Of a stretch of DNA of 64,000 nucleotides, positions 35,679 through 45,751 are shown one piece after another. The notes below the pieces were generated by a model, which worked only from the letters and a program-made list of their open reading frames with translations, made no database searches and had not been told where the DNA came from. A program made the translations under genes and the position numbers. Position 1 is the first letter of the stretch. Each line of letters starts with the position of its first letter. The stretch spans positions 1 through 64,000 of the forward strand of contig NZ_JAERRL010000004.1 in the NCBI RefSeq assembly GCF_016741785.1, read 5' to 3'. This DNA comes from Streptomyces sp. 7-21 (lineage in GTDB: Bacteria > Actinomycetota > Actinomycetes > Streptomycetales > Streptomycetaceae).

Positions 35679-35779
35679 CTTCCTCGATTAAACAAAAAGG
35701 GGGGTGCGGCGGCGAGCTGAGGAGCGACGGCGGGTCGCCCGCCGGTTAGTCTCTTCAGGGCGGAACCAGGAGTGAGTGA

Positions 35780-37096
<1,317 letters not shown>

Positions 37097-37136
37097 CGGC
37101 AGCTGACGGCGAGCGACAGCGAGGAGGCGCGGTCCA

Positions 37137-37616
37137 ATGGCGGAGCGGTTCTCCACGGCGACGCGGCTGCGGGCGCTCGGCTCGCAGGCCGCCGCGCGGG
37201 TCTACCGGGCACAGAGCCGCAGGCTGCGGCGCCCGCCGCGGCGCAGCCGCCTGACCGGCCGGGCCGCGCTTCTCGCGCTCGTCGTCTGCGGGCTCGTCGT
37301 CGCGCTGGCGTATCCGCTGCGGCAGTACGTCTCCCAGCGCGCCGACATCGCCGACCAGCGCAGCGAACTGGAGCGGGCACGCGAGGAGGTGCGGGAACTG
37401 CGCGATCTCAAGGCCCGTTGGCAGGACCCTGCCTTCGTGGAGCGGCAGGCGCGTGAGCGGCTGCACTACGTCAGGCCGGGCGAGACGGCGTACATCGTGC
37501 CGGGCGCGGGCAGCGGCGCCGGGGCACCCGGGCTCGGCGACGACACGGACGCGGCCGAGCAGCCCTGGTATGACAACCTGTGGGACGGGGTCGACCGGGC
37601 GGACCAGTCCGGCTGA
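37137..37616 (+). CDS. divIC: Septum formation protein DivIC/FtsB family
   Basis: 159 aa. Basic N-terminus (1-43), one transmembrane helix (about 44-60, LLALVVCGLVVALAYPL), then an extracellular coiled coil (about 64-95, ADIADQRSELERAREEVREL) and the family segment ARWQDPAFVERQARERLHYV. Part of the FtsL/FtsB(DivIC)/FtsQ division complex. GGAGG is about 10 bases before the ATG. Lies 40 bases after eno, probably co-transcribed; the next genes overlap or are close. Confidence 0.92.
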   Translation: MAERFSTATRLRALGSQAAARVYRAQSRRLRRPPRRSRLTGRAALLALVVCGLVVALAYPLRQYVSQRADIADQRSELERAREEVRELRDLKARWQDPAFVERQARERLHYVRPGETAYIVPGAGSGAGAPGLGDDTDAAEQPWYDNLWDGVDRADQSG

Positions 37617-37699
37617 GCCGCGCCGCCCCGCCGCGGCGAGGCCCGTTCGCCTCCCCGGTGATCCCGCCGTCCGCCCGCAACCCGACCCGGGAGAGCGTC

Positions 37700-38281
37700 A
37701 TGGAAGCCCCGACACCCGCCGACAAGGCCGTGGTCCGCGCGCAGCTCGGGCGCGAACCCCGCGCACTGCGCGGTGTGGCGCACCGCTGCCCGTGCGGCAA
37801 CCCGGACGTCGTGGAGACCGCGCCGCGGCTGCCCGACGGCTCGCCGTTCCCGACCACCTTCTACCTCACGTGCCCCCGCGCGGCCTCCGCCATCGGCGGC
37901 CTGGAGTCGTCCGGCCTGATGAAGGAGATGACCGCGCGGCTCGCCCAGGACCCGGAACTGGCCGCCGCCTACCGCGCCGCCCACGAGGACTACCTGGCGC
38001 GGCGCGACGCCGTCGAGGTGCTGCCCGGCTTCCCGAGCGCGGGGGGCATGCCCACGCGCGTGAAGTGCCTGCACGCGCTGGTCGCCCACGCGCTGGCGGC
38101 CGGGCCCGGCGTCAACCCGTTCGGTGACGAGGCCCTGGCGAAGCTGCCCGAGTGGTGGCGCAAGGGTCCGTGCGTGCGGCTGGAGCCGGAGGAACCGGAA
38201 GATCCGGAGGAACCGGGGGCAGCCGAGGACACCCCGGGGCAGGGCGCGCGGCACGCAGACGACGAGGGAGCCACGGCATGA
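37700..38281 (+). CDS. DUF501 family protein
   Basis: 193 aa. Conserved cysteine-containing segments AHRCPCGNPDVVETAPRLPD and FYLTCPRAASAIGGLES, then PGVNPFGDEALAKLPEWW. The acidic C-terminal tail (from about 160) is variable. The family is consistently found between divIC and ppx in actinobacteria; biochemical role not known to me. GGGAGA is 6 bases before the ATG. Its stop overlaps the ppx start (ATGA), so the two are translationally coupled. Confidence 0.92.
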   Translation: MEAPTPADKAVVRAQLGREPRALRGVAHRCPCGNPDVVETAPRLPDGSPFPTTFYLTCPRAASAIGGLESSGLMKEMTARLAQDPELAAAYRAAHEDYLARRDAVEVLPGFPSAGGMPTRVKCLHALVAHALAAGPGVNPFGDEALAKLPEWWRKGPCVRLEPEEPEDPEEPGAAEDTPGQGARHADDEGATA

Positions 38282-39246
38282 GGGCCGCCGCCATCGACTG
38301 CGGGACCAACTCCATCCGCCTGCTGGTCGCCGACGCCGACCCGGCCACCGGCGAGCTGACCGACCTGGAGCGCCGGATGGAGATCGTCCGGCTCGGCCAG
38401 GGCGTGGACCGCACCGGCCGCCTGGCGCCCGAGGCGCTGGAGCGGACGTTCGACGCGTGCCGCGCCTACGCCGCCGTGCTGCGGGAGTACGGCGTGACGC
38501 CCGGCCGGCTGCGCTTCGTGGCCACGTCCGCCTCGCGGGACGCGGAGAACCGCGACGAGTTCACCGCCGGGGTGAAGGACATCCTCGGCGTCGTGCCCGA
38601 GGTGATCTCGGGCGAGGAGGAGGCCGGGCTGTCGTACACCGGGGCCACCCGGGAGCTGGCCGGGCGGCTGGACGTCACCGCCCCGTTCCTGGTCACGGAC
38701 ATCGGCGGCGGGTCCACCGAGTTCGTGCTCGGCGACGGGTACGTGCGGGCGTCGCGCAGCGTGGACATCGGGTGCGTCCGGCTGACGGAGCGGCACCTGG
38801 CGGACGGCGCGGCGCGGTCAGGGCCCGTGCCGGCCGAGCGGATCGAGGCCATGACGGCCGACATCGACGCCGCGCTCGACGAAGCGGAGCGCGACGTGCC
38901 GCTGGCTGAGGCCGGCACCCTGGTGGGACTGGCCGGCTCGGTGACGACCGTCGCCGCCCTCGCACTGGGCCTGCGGGAGTACGACTCCGCCGCCATCCAC
39001 CACGCCCGCGTCAGCCGGGAGCGGGTCGGGGAGATCACCCGCTGGCTGCTGGCCGCCACCCACGAGCAGCGGGCGGCGGTCCCGGTCATCCATCCGGGCC
39101 GGGTGGACGTCATCGGCGCCGGGGCGCTGGTGCTGTGGCGGATCATGGAGCGCACGGGCGCCGCCGAGGTCCTGGTCAGCGAGAAGGACATCCTGGACGG
39201 CATCGTGTGGTCGGTGGTCCCGGCGGCGCCGCAAGAGAGTTCGTGA
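38278..39246 (+). CDS. ppx: Exopolyphosphatase / pppGpp phosphatase (Ppx/GppA family)
   Basis: 322 aa. ASKHA-fold phosphatase with phosphate-1 motif DCGTNSIRLLV (residues 7-17) and the phosphate-2 motif DIGGGSTEFVL (about 141-151); EEEAGLSY in between is the expected catalytic-Glu segment. Degrades polyphosphate or pppGpp. The ATG overlaps the DUF501 stop by 4 bases, with GAGGGAG upstream. A Rex-like operator begins within its last codons. Confidence 0.93.
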   Translation: MRAAAIDCGTNSIRLLVADADPATGELTDLERRMEIVRLGQGVDRTGRLAPEALERTFDACRAYAAVLREYGVTPGRLRFVATSASRDAENRDEFTAGVKDILGVVPEVISGEEEAGLSYTGATRELAGRLDVTAPFLVTDIGGGSTEFVLGDGYVRASRSVDIGCVRLTERHLADGAARSGPVPAERIEAMTADIDAALDEAERDVPLAEAGTLVGLAGSVTTVAALALGLREYDSAAIHHARVSRERVGEITRWLLAATHEQRAAVPVIHPGRVDVIGAGALVLWRIMERTGAAEVLVSEKDILDGIVWSVVPAAPQESS

Positions 39247-39257
39247 AGTTTTTCACG
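39242..39257. promoter_or_regulatory. Rex-like operator, distal site
   Basis: CGTGAAGTTTTTCACG: half-sites CGTGAA/TTCACG around four central bases match the actinomycete Rex operator layout (TGTGAA-N4-TTCACA). Overlaps the ppx stop codon, about 250 bases upstream of ndh. Confidence 0.45.
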
Positions 39258-39452
39258 TGATCCGCGGTGCACAGGCGGCCCTCCCGGCCGCCTTTTCCCG
39301 GCTTTCTCCCCGGTGCCGCCGGTTCCGGGAGAGTGACGCCGCTCACGGCGGCCGGAGCGCCGCGCAGGGCCGCTCGCTGACCTGGGACGATCCGGACGAG
39401 GCCGGGCAGGTCAGCAAAGAAGAGCGAAGTGTAGCAGAAACCCCGCGCCACC

Positions 39453-39470
39453 TTGTGAAGGGCCTCACGA
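39453..39470. promoter_or_regulatory. Rex-like operator, ndh-proximal site
   Basis: TTGTGAAGGGCCTCACGA: left half TTGTGAA is a perfect Rex half-site, the right half is a 5/7 match, with correct 4-base spacing. Lies 34 bases before the ndh start codon, where a repressor sensing the NADH/NAD+ ratio would be expected. Confidence 0.55.
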
Positions 39471-39504
39471 GGACCCCCTAGGGGGCGGAGGGATACTCGG
39501 AGGC

Positions 39505-40914
39505 ATGAGCACCACGGAGCGTCCCCGAATTCTCGTCGTGGGTGGCGGGTACGTCGGCCTGTACGCGGCCCGCAGGATTCTGAAGAAGATGCGCTACGGC
39601 GAGGCGACGGTCACCGTCGTCGACCCGCGCTCGTACATGACCTACCAGCCGTTCCTCCCCGAGGCGGCGGCAGGGAGCATCTCCCCGCGTCACGTCGTGG
39701 TGCCGCTGCGGCGAGTGCTCTCCAAGGCGGAGGTTCTCACCGGCCGTGTCACCGGCATCGACCAGGACCGCAAGGTCGCCACGGTCGCCCCGCTCGTCGG
39801 TGACTCCTACGAGGTCCCCTTCGACTACCTCGTGGTGGCGATGGGTGCCGTCTCCCGCACGTTCCCCATCCCGGGGCTCGCCGAGCACGGCATCGGGATG
39901 AAGGGCGTCGAGGAGGCCATCGGCCTGCGCAACCACGTGCTCGAGCAGCTCGACAAGGCCGACTCGACCCGGGACCCGGAGATCCGCCGCAAGGCGCTGA
40001 CGTTCGTCTTCGTCGGCGGCGGCTTCGCCGGTGCCGAGACCATCGGCGAGGTCGAGGACATGGCGCGCGACGCCGCCAAGTACTACCCCTCCCTCTCGCG
40101 CGAGGATATGCGCTTCGTGCTCGTGGACGTGGCCGACCGGATCCTGCCCGAGGTCGGCCCGAAGCTCGGCGAGTGGGGACTGGAGCACCTGAAGAAGCGC
40201 GGCATCGAGGTGCACCTGAAGACGTCGGTTACCTCCTGCGTGGACGGACGCGTGGAGCTCAGCAACGGAGTGGTGGCCGACTCCAACACCATCGTGTGGA
40301 CCGCGGGCGTCAAGCCCAACCCCGCCCTGGCGCGGCTGGGCCTGCCGCTCGGCCCCAAGGGCCACGTGGACACCGAGGCGACCCTCCAGGTCAAGGGGAC
40401 GGACTACATCTGGGCGGCCGGGGACAACGCCCAGGTGCCCGACCTCGCCGCCCGGGCCGCCGGGCAGGAGAACGCCTGGTGCCCGCCGAACGCTCAGCAC
40501 GCGCTGCGGCAGGCCAAGGTGCTCGGCGACAACGTCATCGCCGGGATGCGCGGATTCCCGCAGAAGGAGTACAAGCACGCCAGCCTCGGCGCCGTGGCGG
40601 GCCTCGGCCTGCACAAGGGCGTCGCGATGCTGCGGTTCGGCAAGCTGACGCTCCGGTTCCGCGGCCGCCTCGGCTGGTACCTGCACCGCGGCTACCACGG
40701 CCTGGCGGTGCCGACGTGGAACCGCAAGATCCGGGTCTTCGCCGACTGGACGCTCGGCATGTTCACCCGCCGGGAGGTCGTCTCCCTCGGCGCGGTGGAG
40801 AACCCGCGCGAGGAGTTCTACGAGGCAGCCGCCCCGGTGACGGCCGCCGCCCAGGCCAAGCAGGCCGGGAAGCGGGCCGAGGAGCGCGAGAAGCCGACCG
40901 CCAAGGCGGGCTGA
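39505..40914 (+). CDS. ndh: Type II NADH dehydrogenase (non-proton-pumping)
   Basis: 469 aa. Two dinucleotide folds: FAD-binding LVVGGGYVGLYAA (residues 9-21) and NAD-binding FVFVGGGFAGAETIGE (about 171). WAAGDNAQVPD is the FAD-ribityl motif. The C-terminal region (about 365-425) has the amphipathic/hydrophobic membrane-binding segment RGRLGWYLHRGYHGLAVPTW. Oxidises NADH and reduces menaquinone at the membrane. CGGAGG precedes the ATG. Upstream Rex-like sites fit redox control. A hairpin ends the gene. Confidence 0.93.
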   Translation: MSTTERPRILVVGGGYVGLYAARRILKKMRYGEATVTVVDPRSYMTYQPFLPEAAAGSISPRHVVVPLRRVLSKAEVLTGRVTGIDQDRKVATVAPLVGDSYEVPFDYLVVAMGAVSRTFPIPGLAEHGIGMKGVEEAIGLRNHVLEQLDKADSTRDPEIRRKALTFVFVGGGFAGAETIGEVEDMARDAAKYYPSLSREDMRFVLVDVADRILPEVGPKLGEWGLEHLKKRGIEVHLKTSVTSCVDGRVELSNGVVADSNTIVWTAGVKPNPALARLGLPLGPKGHVDTEATLQVKGTDYIWAAGDNAQVPDLAARAAGQENAWCPPNAQHALRQAKVLGDNVIAGMRGFPQKEYKHASLGAVAGLGLHKGVAMLRFGKLTLRFRGRLGWYLHRGYHGLAVPTWNRKIRVFADWTLGMFTRREVVSLGAVENPREEFYEAAAPVTAAAQAKQAGKRAEEREKPTAKAG

Positions 40915-41049
40915 GAACACCGGCCGGGGAGACCGGCCGAGGCCACAGGCGCAGACCCGGCGCCGGCTGCCCCGGGAGCCCTTGCCGGCCGCCCTTGCCG
41001 CGCCGCGCGTGTGCGGGGGTGTGCCGGGCCCCTCGTGGTGCGAAGGTGG

Positions 41050-41077
41050 GGGAAGCGGGAGGAATGTCCCGCTTCCC
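41050..41077 (+). terminator. Hairpin between ndh and cfa
   Basis: Perfect 11-bp inverted repeat GGGAAGCGGGA (41050-41060) with its complement at 41067-41077, loop 6 bases. Confidence 0.65.
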
Positions 41078-41114
41078 GTCTCCGCCGTGCCAGCCGCAAG
41101 GGAAGGTGACTCCC

Positions 41115-42446
41115 GTGGCCGACGCAACCGCAGCTGACAGGCTCGCCGCTCTCGCCGGGCAGCTCCTCGGCACCCCCTTGCCACTGCGCCTGCGGGCGTG
41201 GGACGGCAGTGAGGCGGGGCCGCCGGACGGGCCGGTGCTCGTGGTGCGGCACCGGCGGGCGCTGCGCCGGGTGCTGTTCCGCCCCGGCGAACTCGGGCTG
41301 GCCCGCGCCTGGGTGGCCGGCGAGGTGGACGTCGACGGCGACCTGTTCGCCGCGCTGGAACGGCTGGAGCGTCTCGCCGGCCCGCGCGCCGGCGCCGGAC
41401 GGCGGCGCGGCCTGCCGCAGGCGCCGCCGCGCGCGCTCCTGCGGGCGGCCCGCGAACTGGTGACGCTCGCCGGTGCGCTGCCCGTTCCGCCGCCGCCCCC
41501 GCGCCAGGAGGTGCCCCGGTCGCGGCGCACGCTCAGGCACCGCGGCAAGGCCCATTCCCCGCGCCGCGACCGCCAGGCCGTCAGCCACCACTACGACGTG
41601 GGCAACGAGTTCTACGAGCTGGTGCTCGGGCCGTCCCTGGTCTACTCATGCGCGGTGTGGGAGCCGGGCACCACCTCCCTGGAGCGGGCGCAGGCCGCCA
41701 AGCTTGACCTGATCTGCCGCAAGCTCGCGCTGCGCGAGGGCCAGCGGCTCCTCGACGTCGGCTGCGGCTGGGGCTCGCTCGTGCTGCACGCCGCCGAGCG
41801 GTACGGGGTCAGGGCCGTCGGCATCACGCTCTCCGCGGAGCAGGCGGCCCGCGCCCGGCGCCGCGTGGCCGCGGCCGGGCTGGCGGACCGGGTCGAGATC
41901 CGGATCCAGGACTACCGGGAGACGGACGACGGGCCGTTCGACGCCATCGCCTCGGTCGGCATGGCCGAGCACGTTGGCGCGGCGCGGTACCGCCAGTACG
42001 CGACGCGGCTGCACGGGCTGCTGCGGGAGGGCGGCCGGCTGCTCAACCACCAGATCGCGCGGCCGCCGTGGCACGACGAGTCCGCCTACCGCATCGATCC
42101 GTTCATCGACGCCTACGTCTTCCCGGACGGTGAACTCGCCCCGGTCGGCAGCACCGTGGACCTCCTGGAGCGCGCGGGATTCGAGGTGCGGGACGTGGAG
42201 TCGCTGCGGGAGCACTACGCGCTGACGCTGCGCGCCTGGGTGCGCAACCTCCAGGACAACTGGAAGCGGGCCGTGTCGCTGGCCTCGCCCGCCCGTGCCC
42301 GGATCTGGCTGCTGTACATGGCGGCGTCAACGCTGGCGTTCGAACGGGCCCGCATCGGCGTCAACCAGATCCTGGCGGTGCGCACGGCGCCGGACGGCGC
42401 CTCCGGGCTGCCGCTGCGGCCCCGCGCCTGGACAGAACCGGCGTAG
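41115..42446 (+). CDS. cfa: Cyclopropane-fatty-acyl-phospholipid synthase-type methyltransferase
   Basis: 443 aa. Transfers a methylene/methyl from SAM to unsaturated acyl chains of membrane lipids. The N-terminal lipid-binding part (1-155) is followed by SHHYDVGNEFYELVLGPSL and YSCAVW, SAM motif LLDVGCGWGSL (about 216-226), and MAEHVG. The later AYVFPDGELAPVGS is family typical. The GTG at 41115 has GGAAGGTGA about 6 bases upstream; the frame is open far upstream but that is antisense-type noise over ndh. Confidence 0.92.
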   Translation: MADATAADRLAALAGQLLGTPLPLRLRAWDGSEAGPPDGPVLVVRHRRALRRVLFRPGELGLARAWVAGEVDVDGDLFAALERLERLAGPRAGAGRRRGLPQAPPRALLRAARELVTLAGALPVPPPPPRQEVPRSRRTLRHRGKAHSPRRDRQAVSHHYDVGNEFYELVLGPSLVYSCAVWEPGTTSLERAQAAKLDLICRKLALREGQRLLDVGCGWGSLVLHAAERYGVRAVGITLSAEQAARARRRVAAAGLADRVEIRIQDYRETDDGPFDAIASVGMAEHVGAARYRQYATRLHGLLREGGRLLNHQIARPPWHDESAYRIDPFIDAYVFPDGELAPVGSTVDLLERAGFEVRDVESLREHYALTLRAWVRNLQDNWKRAVSLASPARARIWLLYMAASTLAFERARIGVNQILAVRTAPDGASGLPLRPRAWTEPA

Positions 42447-42727
42447 CCGGGGGGCGGGTTGACCGCGCCGCCCGGCGTGCGGGGGGAAGGCCGCGCTACC
42501 ATCTCTCTGAGTGCACGTGCATGCGCGGAGTGAGTTTGCGTCATTCCTGCGCCGGGGGGCGGCGCACGCGGGCGGCCGTGGCTGCGACATCGTCGCTGAC
42601 ACGCCATCAGGGGCTCATAAAATCAGACAACATCGCTTTGCGTACTCGCTGTTCGGGTGGTCGTCCCGGTTAAGCTCGATGAGCACGCCCCCACGGCGCG
42701 CGCACGCTCGAACGGCCTGGGATCTGT

Positions 42728-42809
42728 GCCCGGATGGTGGAATGCAGACACGGTGAGCTTAAAACTCGCTGGCCTTCGGGCCGTGCCGGTTCAAGTCCGG
42801 CTCCGGGCA
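42728..42809 (+). tRNA. bldA: tRNA-Leu (anticodon TAA), the bldA tRNA
   Basis: Acceptor GCCCGGA/TCCGGGC, D arm GTGGAATGCAGACAC, anticodon stem GTGAG/CTCGC with loop CTTAAAA (anticodon TAA at 42760-42762), a short class II variable arm (GGCC-TTCG-GGCC), T arm GCCGGTTCAAGTCCGGC, discriminator A. Reads UUA codons, which in Streptomyces are rare and confined mainly to developmental and antibiotic genes; loss gives the bald phenotype. No encoded CCA. Confidence 0.95.
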
Positions 42810-43257
42810 CCCCACGGCCGTCCGCCGCGCCCGTCCTGAGCTCCGACCCGCCTGTGCCCGGCGGAATCTGACGCTCCGTTGCCGTGTCCGGCGCCCGCGT
42901 GGCACCCGTGTTGCCGTGCCCGTGCCGCCGGTGCCCCGCCGGTTCGTCCCGCGGTCCCTTTGGGCCGGTGCGCAGCGGCTCCGCGGCACCCGGCGGCCCG
43001 CGGGGCCACCGGCCGGCCCACCGGAGGGACAACCGGAGGGGCAACCGGAGAAGCCGGAGAAGAACGCCGCGGGAACCCCGGCGGGCCACCCCGGGGAGGG
43101 ACGGCCGTCAGCCCCGCCGCCGCACGCGGGTGAAACCGTTTCCCGCCTGGAACAGCGAGGGCCTTCCGTTCGTTTTTACGAGTGCACTACCGTGCGTTCT
43201 TTGCTAACGCATTACTCTGGTAGTCGAGGTCGTGCCGTGCGGCCATGGAGGAGAGAG
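42810..43257. other. 448-bp gene-free region between bldA and the Bax-inhibitor gene
   Basis: No convincing gene. It is GC-rich, with a short tandem repeat (GAGGGACAACCG / GAGGGGCAACCG near 43023-43046) and a less GC-rich last 90 bases that presumably carry the promoter (TTTGCT, TACTCT and TAGTCG boxes near 43200-43225). An open frame continues upstream from the Bax-inhibitor start but has no ribosome-binding site and looks like compositional noise. Confidence 0.5.
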
Positions 43258-44103
43258 ATGAGGAGCAGCAACCCGGTCTTCACGCGTCGGGGCTTCAGTC
43301 GGGATGGCGGCTACGCCGGCTTCAACGCCGGGCCGCAGCTCCAGACGGGCATGCCCCACGCCCCTACCAATCCCTACGCCCAGCCGGGTAACCCCTACGC
43401 GCCGCAGGTGGGCCCGGGCGGTGTGATCCCCGGTGCCCCGGCGCGCCCCGGCGTGATGACCATCGACAGCGTCGTCTCCCGGACGGCGATCACCCTGGGC
43501 ACCGTCGTCGTGGCGGCCGCCGCGGCCTGGCTGAGCGACATGCCGGTCGGCCTCGGCGTCGTGTTCGCCCTGGCGGCCATGGGTCTGGCGCTGTGGCAGT
43601 CCTTCCGGCGCGAGCCCTCGCCCGCGCTGATCATTGGCTACGCGGCCCTCGAGGGCCTGTTCCTCGGCACCATCAGCAGCGCCATTAACCAGTACGCACC
43701 CGGCGCGGCGATGCAGGCGGTCCTGGGCACGATGGCGGTCTTCGCCGGCGTGCTGTTCATGTACAAGCAGCGGATCATCCGGGTCAACGCCCGCTTCACC
43801 CGCTTCGTGATGGCCGCCGCCATCGGCTTCATCCTGCTGTCGGCGGTCAACCTGATCGTCGCCCTGATCGGCGACGGCAACGGCCTGGGCCTGCGTGACG
43901 GCGGCCTCGGCATCCTGTTCGGTCTCGCCGGCATCGTTCTCGGCGCCTGCTTCCTGGCGCTGGACTTCAAGATGGTCGAGGACGGCATCGCCTACGGCGC
44001 TCCCGAGAAGGAGTCGTGGCTGGCCGCCTTCGGTCTGACCCTGACGCTGGTGTGGATCTACATGGAGTTCCTGCGCCTGGTCGCCATCCTTCAGGGCGAG
44101 TGA
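43258..44103 (+). CDS. Bax inhibitor-1 / YccA-type integral membrane protein
   Basis: 281 aa. A Pro/Gly/Asn/Ala-rich N-terminal tail (1-70, with repeated NPYA motifs) and seven hydrophobic segments (about 78-278) in the BaxI_1 arrangement; the conserved acidic segment LDFKMVEDGIAYGAPEKESW precedes the last helix. The family includes Ca2+-leak channels and growth-inhibitor homologues; its role in actinomycetes is unclear. GGAGGAGAGAG immediately before the ATG fixes the start. Confidence 0.88.
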   Translation: MRSSNPVFTRRGFSRDGGYAGFNAGPQLQTGMPHAPTNPYAQPGNPYAPQVGPGGVIPGAPARPGVMTIDSVVSRTAITLGTVVVAAAAAWLSDMPVGLGVVFALAAMGLALWQSFRREPSPALIIGYAALEGLFLGTISSAINQYAPGAAMQAVLGTMAVFAGVLFMYKQRIIRVNARFTRFVMAAAIGFILLSAVNLIVALIGDGNGLGLRDGGLGILFGLAGIVLGACFLALDFKMVEDGIAYGAPEKESWLAAFGLTLTLVWIYMEFLRLVAILQGE

Positions 44104-44122
44104 CGACAGCCCGCCTGTGCAC

Positions 44123-44164
44123 ACGGCCGGAGGGCCCGGGTTCCGACCCGGGCCCTCCGGCCGT
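44123..44164. terminator. Very strong bidirectional terminator
   Basis: Perfect 19-bp stem (44123-44141 with 44146-44164) with loop TCCG, followed on the plus strand by a pyrimidine tract. It separates the Bax-inhibitor gene from convergent genes. The downstream 44165-44215 stretch is made of CCGTT/CCGTC-like pyrimidine repeats. Confidence 0.95.
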
Positions 44165-44242
44165 TTTCCGTTCTCCGTTGTCCGTTTTCCCTTATCCGTC
44201 TCCGTCCTCCGTCCGCCCCGGCCGCCTCGCGGGCCGGCCCGC

Positions 44243-44572
44243 TCAGGGCCGCCAGCCGCGCAGCAGCGCCGCGGCCTCGGCCGCGGGGCCGCCCGACGGC
44301 GGTGTCCCGGCGCGCCGCAGCGCCTCGGACAGGTCGTGTCCGGTGACGGCGACCTGGTCGGCCACCACGAAGATCCCCAGGTCCGGCACCTCGGGCGGTG
44401 CCGCGTCACCGTGCCCCTCCAGCTCCCAGGCACGCCGCGCCAGCTCCCGGGCCAGGCGCAGCCCGCGCGCGGCGGCACCGCGCCGCAGCACGCTCTCCGG
44501 CAGCGCACGGAGGCGGTCGCTGACCGCCTCCACCGCCGCGTCGAACTCCTCGAGCGCCGTCACCGTGCCCAC
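44243..44572 (-). CDS. Conserved hypothetical protein, small helical
   Basis: 109 aa. Helical throughout: FDAAVEAVSDRLRALPESVL, RGLRLARELARRAWELEG, then FVVADQVAVTGHDLSEALR. I do not recognise the family, but a short gene just downstream of the 328-aa membrane gene (12 bases after its stop) suggests an operon and conservation. GTG start at 44572; no strong ribosome-binding site, so translation may be coupled to the upstream gene. Confidence 0.65.
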   Translation of the reverse strand: MGTVTALEEFDAAVEAVSDRLRALPESVLRRGAAARGLRLARELARRAWELEGHGDAAPPEVPDLGIFVVADQVAVTGHDLSEALRRAGTPPSGGPAAEAAALLRGWRP

Positions 44573-44584
44573 CGGGCCGCCCGC

Positions 44585-45571
44585 TCAGGAGGAGCTCGGC
44601 GTCGTCACGACGCGGTCGGCCAGCACGTACAGGTTCTCCTCGCCGCACGAGAACGTCAGGGCGTAGGCGCCCGAGATGCCCGAGCCGCCCATCAGCACCG
44701 GCGCCTGCCCGGCGCGCACGGCAGCCGCGAGCCGCTCGGCCACGTCCTGGTGGCTGGGAGCAAGGCACATGGTGGTGCCGTCGGCGAAGCGGAAGACGTC
44801 GAGCGTGCCCAGCGGCCCCGGCTGGACGTCCGCCAGCGGCGTGCGGGACTCGGCCAGCCACGCCAGGCGGTCGGCCGTGCGCTGCTGCTCGCCGACCGGC
44901 TCCCCGGTGAGCGTGTAGCCGGGGTGCGAGGGGTGGCGCCGCCGCGCCGCCGCCAGTTCGGCGGGCTCGGCGTGGTCCTCGGGGGACCCGGTCTCTTCCG
45001 GCTCCCCGGGAGCGTCGCTGCCGCCGGTCTCCTCGGCCTGGGGGCTCTCCGGCTCCGCGGCGTGGGCGGCGCGCGCCGCCTCGACGGCGTCCACGATGCC
45101 AGCGGCATCGGCGGCGTCCAGCGCCGAGACGCCGTCCTGCTGGCGCGGCAGCGGGCCGCCCTCGCGGGCGGCGGGGGAGCGGTGCACGCCGTCGCTGAGC
45201 AGGTAGCGCTCCAGCAGTGCGTCGAGCAGCTCGTCGTCCGCCTCGTCAGGGACGTCGTAGTCCAGGTGCGTTCCCAGGTGCGCGTCCAGGAGCGCGCCGG
45301 GGCCATCGCCGCCGCGGGCGTCGTGCTCCGCCCAGTACGCGCGGGCCTCCGCCAGCTCGCGTTCCCGCTCGGCGGCGAGCGCCTCGGTCACGGCCGCGCG
45401 GATCTCCTCCGGGCCAGGCGCGGGGCGCGCCGCGGGAACCGGGCGGCGCGCGAGGTCGGCGCGCAGCTCGGCGAGTTCGCCGCGCATGCGGCGGGCGGTG
45501 TGCAGGACAGCGACGCCGAGGCCGACGGCGGTGCCTGCGGTCGCCAGCAGGATGACGGATATGGCGCTCAC
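44585..45571 (-). CDS. Membrane-anchored hypothetical protein
   Basis: 328 aa. One N-terminal transmembrane helix (about 4-24), a helical charged stretch (28-85), an acidic low-complexity middle (about 125-205), and a C-terminal globular domain (about 215-320: LDVFRFADGTTMCLAPSHQD, then PVLMGGSGISGAYALTFSCGEENLYVLADRVV) with beta-rich character. No family recognised. GTG start at 45571 with GGGAG 8 bases upstream. The 109-aa gene follows in the same operon. Confidence 0.75.
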   Translation of the reverse strand: MSAISVILLATAGTAVGLGVAVLHTARRMRGELAELRADLARRPVPAARPAPGPEEIRAAVTEALAAERERELAEARAYWAEHDARGGDGPGALLDAHLGTHLDYDVPDEADDELLDALLERYLLSDGVHRSPAAREGGPLPRQQDGVSALDAADAAGIVDAVEAARAAHAAEPESPQAEETGGSDAPGEPEETGSPEDHAEPAELAAARRRHPSHPGYTLTGEPVGEQQRTADRLAWLAESRTPLADVQPGPLGTLDVFRFADGTTMCLAPSHQDVAERLAAAVRAGQAPVLMGGSGISGAYALTFSCGEENLYVLADRVVTTPSSS

Positions 45572-45751
45572 GGACTCGCTCCCAGTGCTCTTGCGTCCCT
45601 GATTTCTTATCTCAGGTTTCCGCGGCGCGACTACGGGGTGCAGTGCGAAACGTCATGAATCGGACAGGTACTTCGTCCCGGGACGTTCGTCACTCCCGCG
45701 CTGAGCTGGGACTGAGCTGGGAAGACGCGCGCCGATCCGGCGTGCATCACA

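Noticed and set aside
42638..42676. Promoter for bldA (TTGCGT with TAAGCT)
   Set aside because: Spacing of 27 bases is too long for a normal promoter; another -35 was not convincing.
42916..43257. N-terminal extension of the Bax-inhibitor protein
   Set aside because: In-frame open sequence upstream lacks a start with a ribosome-binding site; GGAGGAGAGAG directly before 43258 and family length support the shorter form.
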